Under the pieces are notes generated by a model that ran no database searches, was not told where the DNA came from, and saw nothing but the letters and a program-made list of their open reading frames with translations. A stretch of DNA of 64,000 bases, taken from positions 74,967,720 to 75,031,719 of the forward strand of contig OX465283.1 of the NCBI GenBank assembly GCA_949987705.1, given 5' to 3'. This DNA comes from Thereva unica. Its lineage: Eukaryota > Arthropoda > Insecta > Diptera > Therevidae. Position 1 is the first letter of the stretch, and every line of letters begins with the position of its first letter. Below, in pieces: positions 57,101 to 64,000 of the stretch. Position numbers and translations under genes: made by a program.

Positions 57101-58014
57101 GACAAGAAGTTTTAGAAAAATTGCACACCGCACATCAAGGAATAGAAAAAACGAAAGCAAGAGCAAAGTCGCTAGTTTATTGGCCATCATTAAACAACGA
57201 GATTGAAAATATGATTGCAAAATGTGAGGTATGTCAAAAGTATCGGTCTGCTAACATAAAAGAACCTTTAATTAATCATGAAGTACTTGAAGGACCCTAT
57301 CAGAAGGTAGGAATGGATGTGATGGAAAATGATGGTAAAACCTTTTTAATAGTAGCCGACTACTTTTCGAAGTACATCGATATAATACAACTTAAATCTA
57401 AAACAGCAAAAGCTGTCATTAACAAACTTGAAATATTATTTGCGATTCATGGTATACCAAAAATTATTGTAAGCGATAATATGCCATTTTCCTCATATGA
57501 ATTTAAAAGATTCACAAATGAAGTAGACTGTGAACTAATAACAAGTAGCCCCTTGTATCCGAAATCTAATGGGTTTGCAGAAAAAATGGTAGGAATAGCA
57601 AAAAAGATCATAAAGAAAAGTAAAGAATCGAAAACAGCTTTGTGGAAATCGTTATTAGAATATAGGAATACTCCCATTAAACATTCTGATGTGTCTCCAG
57701 TACAAATTTTAATGGGCAGACAAACTAGAACACTTATCCCTGGAAAAGTACAACAATATTGTAATGAAACATACACTGAGAAGATTAGGCCGATAATAAA
57801 GAAAAATAATGAAAACAATAAAAGGTTTTATGATAGAACAGCAAAAGTGAGAGCGGAGTTTAAAGAAGGGGAAAAGGTGTGGGTCAAGGAGGTAAACCAT
57901 TGGTATCCTGGGGTAATTGATAAGAAATGTAAAACGCCGAGATCGTACATAATTAAATATCCAGATCAGAGGACAGTAAGAAGAAACTCATTTCATCTTA
58001 GAAAACAAAAATAG
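54124..58014 (+). CDS. Gag-Pol polyprotein (Mag-like Gypsy)
   Basis: 1296 codons from ATG 54124, no stop or shift. Residues 15-28 (KKGGKKPRGRPPKN) fit an AT-hook. The Gag capsid spans about 36-220 ('FWQNFQVFATAIEL', 'YETFLFQSRVQ', 'FDIFLMELKSMVKRC'). Two zinc knuckles: C278 (CNFCGYKHVRGKC) and C297 (CIECKGMNHFAGVC). Protease D364 (LDTGA). RT with YIDD at 637-640. RNase H D786 (TDAS). Integrase: HHCC near 1001-1038 (HTAHQG, CEVCQKY), catalytic D1065, D1118, E1153, the last two 35 apart as expected. C-terminal 'VWVKEVNHWYPGVI'. A single Gag-Pol ORF is usual in the Mag clade. An alternative start is the Met at residue 37, which would drop the AT-hook. It copies and inserts the element. Confidence 0.9.
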   Translation: MVRAKASSQCVDKKGGKKPRGRPPKNIRYVYITKNMDFIKKIEELDLQTGNLEESWKKFWQNFQVFATAIELSTKKEEVQVAIFLNAAGKDATEKFYTVINLTEEERKKYATVTKAFEEFCKGKINEVYETFLFQSRVQGNGEPFDIFLMELKSMVKRCNFMEDDRMIRDRIVMGTNDKALQKKFLEVDQLTLQKAINLARSAEVAQQQINNMQHRNVPSTSTSIDIDTVRNRNNELSRNDKILKSNYNYQNNIKSKQFSFRNNTNISDDNVRHDIVCNFCGYKHVRGKCPAYGKKCIECKGMNHFAGVCKKKKSVSTIKQNIEEHDDYFFIGTININSFSCNTADSWYEAIQIQDKIIKFKLDTGAQANVIPFLVFQNINEVQIKNNDIKLEAYNGTEIENVGTCTLDCIVRNQKVRLDFVIAKQHTTPVLGLRSCSELGLVKLVNEIQYTKLEQLLNGYNTVFEGVGICYKNFHIELKEDVEPIAKPPRRIPQSLRESLKRELDRLIEHNIIEKSENACSWISNIVIVEKPNKQVRICLDPKYLNTCIKEHFYEIPSFEQIKPKFANKKYFSVFDMKDGYFQIQLDEESKKLCTFSTPFGCYSFKRLPFGLKIAPEAFQRINEENFKDIPNIIIYIDDIAVAAETEAEHDNTVQLLMRRALEKNIKFNKDKIQFRKKEILFLGHRISENGIDLNMNHVQAIDSLEKPKNKKELQVLLGLINYVREYIPNLSEISTPLRELLKKNIVFQWLEVHEVCLKKIKEMIKEAPTLKPINYNEPFTIQTDASRNGLGCCLLQNGRPVPFASCSLSECEKNYSQIEKELLAIVFACSKWHTIIYGKQIEIITDHKPLLGIIGKEYNKIPSARLQRMKLRLEKYKLKLRYLPGKYLYIADCLSRNFDEKNIEVKEHISDLDVLMHTINVSRNKKEEIQRNTAEDKILRVLLKTIKDGWPKTKNELSDELKYFWKLRQDLTEEEGIIFFLDRIFIPYSLRQEVLEKLHTAHQGIEKTKARAKSLVYWPSLNNEIENMIAKCEVCQKYRSANIKEPLINHEVLEGPYQKVGMDVMENDGKTFLIVADYFSKYIDIIQLKSKTAKAVINKLEILFAIHGIPKIIVSDNMPFSSYEFKRFTNEVDCELITSSPLYPKSNGFAEKMVGIAKKIIKKSKESKTALWKSLLEYRNTPIKHSDVSPVQILMGRQTRTLIPGKVQQYCNETYTEKIRPIIKKNNENNKRFYDRTAKVRAEFKEGEKVWVKEVNHWYPGVIDKKCKTPRSYIIKYPDQRTVRRNSFHLRKQK

Positions 58015-58187
58015 CAGAAGCTGCATACAATAGCATGTCATCAAATTACAAAATGTACTAGGTAATATTGTAAAACTCACTTTGAACAATGAAAGAATTG
58101 AATTGATAAATAAATTAAGGTAATATTGTAACTATGTCAATAAAGTATAGAATTGAATTATTTATTATAATTGTAGAACAAATTGTA
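58015..58187 (+). other. 3' non-coding region
   Basis: AT-rich stretch between the Gag-Pol stop and the polypurine tract; no env-like frame. Confidence 0.7.
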
Positions 58188-58196
58188 GAAGGGAGG
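58188..58196 (+). promoter_or_regulatory. Polypurine tract
   Basis: GAAGGGAGG directly before the 3' LTR, the expected primer for plus-strand DNA synthesis. Confidence 0.75.
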
Positions 58197-58290
58197 TGTA
58201 GTGGTTATTGAATAACAATTGTAATGAAATGATGCAATAAAGCGAGTTGGCATGTTATCGCAACTCGGAGCAGATGTCTCATTTAATACA
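58197..58290 (+). repeat. 3' LTR, 94 bp
   Basis: Direct copy of 53905-53998 with two transitions (G/A and C/T). Confidence 0.95.
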
Positions 58291-60554
58291 GGTACATCAA
58301 GAAAACTAGAATTTAATTTAAATCTCTTGAAAAAATTTAACGATTGTGGATTAATGAAATCGTCAACTTCTTTATCTAACAAGAAATTGTAATTTTGTTT
58401 TATAACTCGAATTCGTTTCACACTATACTTTCTTCCTCATCTTCTGGTGCTTGTTTGATGTTTTGTACCATTCTTGATTTAATCACATCAGAAATACTTT
58501 CATCAAAAAGGCCATAGCCGCAGCTTCTGGACTAAGATACCAGAGATGGTTACAAAACTTTTTTAGCGCAATTTCTGACACCGATTTGTTTATCTCTTTG
58601 AAGCAGTGTAATCGCTTAATAAAATTCAAGTCGAGGTTCGCTGCAGCGTAACCACGTGTCGCCGTGAACCACGGTTCGACGTTCAAGAAAACAATGAAAA
58701 TACAAAATTCCCGCAGCGCTTTCGTTTCTTTTGTATTCAACTGAAACTGTTCACGGAAGATGAAAATTTTCAAACCAGCGAGCGCGAGACTGTGCTCCTG
58801 GTTTATAAAATTTGATTTGAGAAGGAGCAGCTTTGCCTATGAAAATAAGACATAACAGAAGGAACTCGCGATAATCGTCACGTGGTTGTTTTTTCGAATT
58901 TAAAATTGAGTTTAAAAAGCTAGCAATGTCGTCGATTCGAGTTTCGAGTACAGTTCGAATTCGTTCATCTTCCATGCCTGTTTTGTAATTATAGTTATCC
59001 TGAACAATTGTTGGCCATTCGGTTTGTAACTTTTTAAACAAAAGTGTAATTGGACTTTTTGATGCACCCATCAGTTCATCATACACTCCCCCAAGTACAA
59101 TTTCAAAGATATGATGCCTGCAGGGTAGATAAAGCAGATCCCGCTGAAGAAGCCGTTCCAATATCACTGCCGCGCCGTTTTTTGCACCAAGATTAGGATT
59201 TGGCGTATCGCAACATAGAGCTTGTACCGTGTTCGACAAACCCCACTCTTGTAAAACCTGTAAAACATAAACGTAAAAGTATACAATTTATTCAGATAAT
59301 TTGTATTTTCACTCCAATTTTGATTTTGAAAAATTTTCCTTGACGATTCTCACCTCCGCTATTTCTGTCGCTTGCCTCAATCCAGTTCCTTCTTCTAATT
59401 TTGGAACTGCCAAAATCTTCTCATCATCACCGTTTGTAACCAAAATGGCTAAACGATCACAGCCTTGAGGATCTTTCATATCTTTCAGAATTTTCCGATC
59501 CCAGTGCAGTACAGCAGCTTGAAGTTCCTCTGACATGAATATTTCTTTAATTCTTGCAGCTTGTTTTGCTCGAATAAGGATTCGGTATGATCGGACGGAA
59601 GTTTTGTTGACGATAATTGTGCTCACATCTATTCCCAAAGCCTCGGCAATTGCGATGATAAGTCGGACAGCATTCCGATCAGTTACCAGACATTTGTCCA
59701 AAGTCACGACCAATTTTTCCGTCAAAACATTGATGGTACCGCGGCGGATTTTTGGTTCCGAGGGGCCTTCTTCATGCAACTCATCAGAGAAGTTGCTGTG
59801 TTGACTCGCATTTAGACTACTTTCACTCGAAGATCCTGTCAACTGGACCACATTATCTGAAAATTAAATTTTCAAATAATTCCAAACTTCCAAAAAATGG
59901 ATATAAAATGGATATAAAGGTAAACTTGAAGAAAAATATTCTTACTGAAATCGGAATATTCTCTCTTTTTTTTCTTTTCTTCTTTCTCTCCCCTAAGTTC
60001 TAAGATCCGGTCAATTTCTTCGATAGACAATTCCACATCATAGACGGTTTGCACGTCGTCAATGAAGCCTGGTCTCCCTTTCAACCTTTGATTTTGTAAA
60101 AATGTCCTGCTGATTTCCCCAATTTGCTTCATTTTGCTTTCGTTATGACTTGCGATGTCAAACAACATTTCCAGGTCTGCTTTAAATTCAGCTTCTCTTT
60201 CTTTATTGAACGCTTTCCCGTCACTTTTTTGAACCAAGCGAAATTCGTTGTATAATTTCTCGATTTTCTCAATGCACTTTTGTGGTGATTGAGTTGGAAT
60301 TCCAGCTTTATCCCAAAACAAACGAACTTCTTCTCCAACGAAGCACTGTCACGGGTGTTACGCTTCAAGTAACGAATATTGAAAAACAACACTTGAAGAA
60401 CTTGCTTCTTGTTTGGCAGTTTATTTCCGGTGATTTGACTTTGGATTAATCCAATGTAGGACACACTATCACGCAAATAATTACTCGGATCCATTGTTTC
60501 TTGGAAACACACACTGTTGACTTCACGGGAAAATGCAGAGGTTATGCCGGTTAA

Positions 60555-60707
60555 GGCCCCCATACACGGTCAAATTGGCTGTACAACCAGATTTTCATCA
60601 AACCTATAAGCGCAATGTATTTTGATCGGCCGACCGGCCCACAATCGATAGTTTTGGTTGTACAACCGCACTTCGTTGTACAACCAATTGGACCGTGTAT
60701 GTGGGCC
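60555..60707. mobile_element. 153-bp MITE, copy B
   Basis: Same element as 26372-26524 with three substitutions; perfectly flanked by TTAA (60551-60554, 60708-60711), or TTA/TAA if the unit is three bases. It lies in the 5' region of the TAGGG transposon's transposase. Confidence 0.85.
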
Positions 60708-60957
60708 TTAATGTGCGCGCCACGCGAGAAACTTACCACAAATCATTCCCATGAATACATAGAAACGTCGTTTTGGAGATTGAAAACTTGCCCTAAAACC
60801 ACAATTTGAACATCCTGCAGTTTGAAATTATTGTAAATGAAAAAAACGTCTGCAAATCACTATTTTGACATTAAATTCATATTCAGCGACCTCAAAAACC
60901 CCAAAATAAGTTATTTCACGAAAAAAAGCTAAAAATATGCTGTTTGATGAATTTTGA

Positions 60958-61126
60958 TATTTTTGGTTTTTTAATTATTTATTAAAATCAAAAAAATTCT
61001 ACCGGCACGGCTTATTTCCATGTTTGAGGCTCCAAACTTTGAGAAGTTTATTTTTTTAGCATTTTGATCAAGATTTTGGGGTGAGAGCAAAAAAATTCGA
61101 ACTTCGCATTTTTAACGACCTCCCTA
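60958..61126 (-). repeat. Right TIR of the TAGGG transposon
   Basis: Inverse of 53334-53500, ending CCTCCCTA before the ATGTGCAT duplication. Confidence 0.85.
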
Positions 61127-61228
61127 ATGTGCATTGTCCGTATCCGTATCCATCCGTCTAATTTGAGTGTTTTACATCGTAAAACACCATTAGGCGTATG
61201 TAGGCAGGACTTACTTGGTGGCTTAGAG

Positions 61229-62462
61229 TTACGTTTTATTTTCGTAAAACGGTTTCAAGCGATTATTATGGACGGTGACCAATCTCCTATTTATTTTGAT
61301 GGTAGTGTTTACAGCGCTTGGGACTGACACTACTGTATAGGGGCCGACCCAGATTTGGGATAATTTATGCTTCCGGCCTTCGTTACGTAGGAGGACTTTG
61401 TCCCCTACGTGGAGTGTGAGTGGGCGTACGTTCCCATCATAATATGCCTTGGAGCGGTTTTTGCTGGCAAGTAGGTTTTTGCGGGCTAGGGCATAGGATT
61501 TTTGCAACTTATATCGGAGTTGATGGTAATAACTCTCGTGGTTGTAAAGTGGTTCCGGGTTGCGTTTAAGGTTGGACGGGACGTCGGCAATGAAACCATA
61601 TAGGCAGTCCATGGGGGTAAGTTTGGTCCCCTCGTGTACGCTGTTATTGTACACGAACGCTGCCGTGCGTAGAAACTGGTCCCAATTGGTTGGGCTCTGA
61701 TCTACTATGGTACGTAGGTACTCGATCAGAGGTCTATGAGCTCGTTCTAGCGCGCCATTGGATTGCGGGTGGTAGGCTGAGGTCTGAAGTTTTTTAACTT
61801 TTAAGAGCCTACACACGCCCTTGAAGAGGTCACTCAGGAAATTTGATGCCTGGTCGGTGACTATTTGTTTGGGTATGCGATAGCGCGTGACGATTTCGTC
61901 GAAGAAAATTTGTGCTATCGTTTGGGCTTCCCCATTGGGAATGGCATACCAGTCGACGAATTTTGTCAGGTTATCCTGGAAGGTTAGGATGTATTTATTT
62001 CCGGAATGTGTTTCTTCCAGGGGACCTACTATGTCTAAATAGACTTTTTCGAAGGGCTTTTCTGCTGTGTCTGTAATAACCATGGGCATTCGGAATTGTC
62101 TAGAGGCCTTCATGGTTTGACATTTCTTGCACCTTCTTATGTAGCGAGTGATATCGCGGAACATGTGTCTCCACCAATATTTCCGACGTACTCGATTATA
62201 TGTCTTAACGACTCCCTGGTGTCCGCCGAAAGGGGAGTCGTGGTAGTCTTTCAGTATTGTAGTGATTTCTTCGGGACTTGTAATCACTTCAACTTTTCTT
62301 CGTAGCTCGCTGGAGCTATCTTTGGAGGCTTCGACGGGCTGGGGAATTTCCGTTTCAAAGTCTGTTTCTTTAGGCCCTTCGTCGATATTGGGGGGTTCTG
62401 CAGTTGGAATGAGTTCGTCTTTTTCCTCATCCTGCATTTTTGTGCCTGTGCTCTTGTGACCG
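61229..62462 (-). pseudogene. Outer Gypsy: integrase and tail of pol
   Basis: Minus-strand frame open from about 62462 to the stop at 61229. HHCC part: 'YHDSPFGGHQGVVKTYNRVR' and 'CKKCQTMKASR'. Catalytic core: D in 'VYLDIVGPLEE', D in 'QIVTDQASNFLSDLFKG', E in 'YHPQSNGALERAHRPLIEYL'. C-terminal: 'VGDKVLLRNEGRKHKLSQIW' and 'LVTVHNNRLKPFYENK'. It belongs to the Gypsy/17.6-like group by motif style. This segment itself is undamaged, but it is joined to the RT part by frameshifts. An old insertion, as later elements lie in it. Confidence 0.8.
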
Positions 62463-63150
62463 CGTTGCATTGTTTCGGTCGTTCACTAGGAGGCAATGTA
62501 TTTCCATTTCTCTCGGGCGATATAATTAGGGGTTCACCGGGTTGGTGAATTAGAGCTTCCACCGTGAAGGTATTGGGCTCTTCTGCTCTTTGGGGAATCC
62601 GGCTGAGAGCATCAGCATTCGTATTGTATTTACCCGGTTTATACTCAATTTGGTAATCGTATTCGGACAATTTATGGTGAAACCTAACGAGTCGAGTTGT
62701 GGGGTCCTTGACGTTGAAGACTCCCTCAAGAGGTTTATGGTCTGTATAGAAGTTTTTAACAGCCCATACTATGGCTAGCAGCTCCTTTTCGACGGTGGAG
62801 TAATTGCGCTCCGCCTTGTTTAGAGTGCGACTTGCATAAGCTATGGGCTGGTCTTGGCCTACGATTCCTTGAGAGAGCACTGCTCCGAGTGCCTCACTGC
62901 TGGCGTCCGTTGTTAGATTGAACGGTTTTTCGAAATCAGGATATATCAGTAGTGGTGGGGAGACTAAAGAACGCTTCACCGTTTGAAATGCTTCCTCGCA
63001 TTTTGGCGTCCATGAGAATTTCACGCCCTTTCTTAGCAAATTGGTTAGGGGGCGTACGATCTTAGAAAATTCTGGGATGAATTTTCTATAGTAGTTGGCC
63101 CAAGAAGGACTGGACTTGTCTGACGGTTCGTGGCGCTGGGAAGTTTTGGA
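62284..63150 (-). pseudogene. Outer Gypsy: RNase H region
   Basis: Continuing from the RT in another frame: 'NYYRKFIPEFSKIVRPLTNL', 'FNLTTDASSEALGAVLSQG' (catalytic D), 'RNYSTVEKELLAIVWAVKNF', then directly 'YTDHKPLEGVFNV'. About a dozen residues normally between 'AVKxF' and 'TDHKPL' are missing, a small in-frame deletion. 'EYKPGKYNTNADALSR' marks the end. The frame shifts again near 62470 toward the integrase. Confidence 0.75.
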
Positions 63151-63805
63151 CACACTCCGTTTTTCTGGGGTCTGGTAGGGCTCCCTTTTCAGAACATACA
63201 TGACCCAGGTAGACTACTTCCTTTTTCAAAAATTGGCATTTCTCCGGTTGCAATTTGAGGTTGTTTTCCCTCAACCGGTCGAATATGCGTCGTAGCTTGG
63301 AATTATGGTCCTCAAGGTTCTTACCATAGATGACTATGTCATCTAGGTAGACGAAGCATTCGAGGCCTTGTAGACCAGTAAGGACATAATTCATTAGTCG
63401 CTGAAACGTAGCCGGGGCACCTTTTAACCCGAACGGCATACGTTTGAACTCATAGTGGCCATAGTTCGTGCTAAAGGCCGTCTTGGGGCGATCCTGTGGT
63501 TCCACTAGTACCTGGTGGTAACCACTGGCCAAGTCGAGGGTAGAGAAGTATCTCGAGTGACCGAGCTGGTCCAGGATGTCCTCGATCCTTGGTAAGGGAT
63601 ACGCATCGCCTATTGTCTTTTCATTAATTTTGCGGAAATCCACTACTACGCGCCATTTTTTCTCACCGTCGGGGCCCGGTTTTTTCGGTACCACTAGTAG
63701 GGGTGAGTTCCACGGACTTTTACTGGGTTGGACAATATCGTTGTCCAACATTTCTTCTAATTGGTCATTGATGACTTGTCTCTGAGTTTCCGGTAGTCTA
63801 TACAT
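63100..63805 (-). pseudogene. Outer Gypsy: reverse transcriptase
   Basis: Minus strand: 'MYRLPETQRQVINDQLEEML', 'WNSPLLVVPKK', 'RVVVDFRKINEKTI', 'YFSTLDLASGYHQVLV' (first D), 'FKRMPFGLKGAPATFQRLMN', 'CFVYLDDIVIYGKN' (YLDD box), 'QPEKCQFLKKEVVYLGHV'. Complete RT core; a shift at about 63105-63090 ('QSFLG') leads to the RNase H frame. Confidence 0.85.
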
Positions 63806-64000
63806 TTTTTGATTATTGTATGTATTGGATGTATTGGTCGTAGACCATGGGGATTTCGTGTCTTAGAGCTTCCGTGTAGGTTAGCTTGCCCCTTTTAAGT
63901 GGAATATGTCGGCATATTCGTAACAAAGATCCCGTATGGACCGCTTCTCGTCGGCCGTTAGAGGGTGGTCGAGGCTGAGTTCCTCGTCTAGCTGTTTGAA
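63806..64000 (-). pseudogene. Outer Gypsy: region before RT, cut by window edge
   Basis: Minus strand from 64000: 'FKQLDEELSLDHPLTADEKR' and 'LCYEYADIFHLKG', then a frameshift at about 63893 and 'KLTYTEALRHEIPM', the usual lead into RT ('YxDIFHLxGDxLTxTxxxxHxI'). Protease, gag and the 5' LTR lie outside the window. Confidence 0.7.

Larger units (their letters stand above)
53905..58290 (+). mobile_element. Young, intact Gypsy (Mag-like) retrotransposon
   Basis: Identical-length 94-bp LTRs (53905-53998, 58197-58290) differ at two positions; GGTAC is duplicated at the target (53900-53904, 58291-58295). TGGCGCAGTCGGTA follows the 5' LTR as primer-binding site; GAAGGGAGG precedes the 3' LTR as polypurine tract. 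One uninterrupted Gag-Pol ORF lies between. Total 4386 bp. It sits in the transposase C-terminus of the TAGGG transposon, opposite in orientation. Confidence 0.95.
53671..60494 (-). pseudogene. Transposase of the TAGGG transposon, interrupted
   Basis: Minus strand. ATG at 60494-60492 ('MDPSNYLRDSVSYIGLIQSQ'); a frameshift near 60350 leads into 'VQKSDGKAFNKEREAEFKAD' to a donor near 59945. Next exon about 59858-59354 ('EALGIDVSTIIVNKTSVRS', 'LAVPKLEEGTGLRQATEIAE'); next from about 59259: 'ALCCDTPNPNLGAKNGAAVI', 'LLYLPCRHHIFEIVLGGVYD', where the CDT and CRHH boxes look like the second aspartate and C-x-x-H of an RNase H-type hAT core. A shift near 58770 precedes 'LKIFIFREQFQLNTKETKAL' and 'NHLWYLSPEAAAMAFL'. 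The C-terminus is split by a Gypsy at 58291/53904 and ends at 53671 ('...KKSLMESKQ'). Not functional. Family not named with certainty. Confidence 0.6.
53334..61126 (-). mobile_element. TIR transposon with 8-bp duplication ATGTGCAT
   Basis: Inverted ends of about 165 bp (53334-53500 and 60958-61126), starting TAGGGTGGTCG / TAGGGAGGTCG, and ATGTGCAT on both sides (53326-53333, 61127-61134). It inserted into the outer Gypsy. It carries one multi-exon transposase gene on the minus strand, broken by a nested Gypsy. Without later insertions it is about 3.2 kb. The 8-bp duplication and TAGGG ends point to the hAT group, but the protein is unlike the standard hAT seen at 27-30 kb. Confidence 0.8.

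Noticed and set aside
61127..61327. 66-codon plus-strand ORF
   Set aside because: Overlaps the end of the minus-strand integrase and the 3' region; no motif.

Overview
The window looks like insect (arthropod) nuclear DNA made almost wholly of transposable elements. It is AT-rich, genes carry short GT-AG introns, and the families are typical of insects: Gypsy LTR elements, non-LTR retrotransposons, PIF/Harbinger, hAT, a CACTA-like transposase and many MITEs. I found no convincing single-copy host gene, rRNA or tRNA. The order of insect cannot be fixed from the sequence.

Layout. 1-2.5 kb: a decayed CACTA/EnSpm-like transposase (minus). 2.55-5.48 kb: a TIR element with a zeste-like Myb/SANT gene, split by an internally deleted Gypsy element (LTRs 3131-3283 and 4658-4814, TSD GGCCA). 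7.95-12.6 kb: a LINE reverse transcriptase split by a small TIR element and by a 3.2 kb TTAA-flanked element holding a 269-bp tandem array and a large palindrome. 13.6-19.4 kb: three head-to-tail copies of another LINE. 21.27-21.79 kb: a solo LTR. 24.8-30.8 kb: a hAT element with an apparently intact 867-aa transposase and four MITEs stacked in its 5' region. 31-38.3 kb: MITEs, fold-backs and LINE fragments. 38.5-41.8 kb: a Harbinger element whose two opposite-strand genes have interleaved exons. 43.7-46 kb: RTE and Gypsy remnants. 46.9-48.6 kb: a non-autonomous hAT with an exact 8-bp TSD. 48.8-51.1 kb: a second Harbinger gene pair. 52.5-64 kb: an old Gypsy (minus, running off the right edge) interrupted by a 7.8 kb TIR transposon (TSD ATGTGCAT), itself interrupted by a young intact Gypsy (53905-58290, 94-bp LTRs, 1296-aa Gag-Pol) and a 153-bp MITE.

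How the parts work together. Each autonomous element is a self-contained unit: terminal repeats, a nuclease, and often a DNA-binding partner (zeste-like or MADF). Nesting and target duplications give a relative order of insertion. The youngest-looking coding units are the Mag-like Gypsy, the hAT transposase and the two Harbinger pairs. Several otherwise complete genes are broken only by one-base changes in A/T runs, which may be sequence errors rather than true decay.
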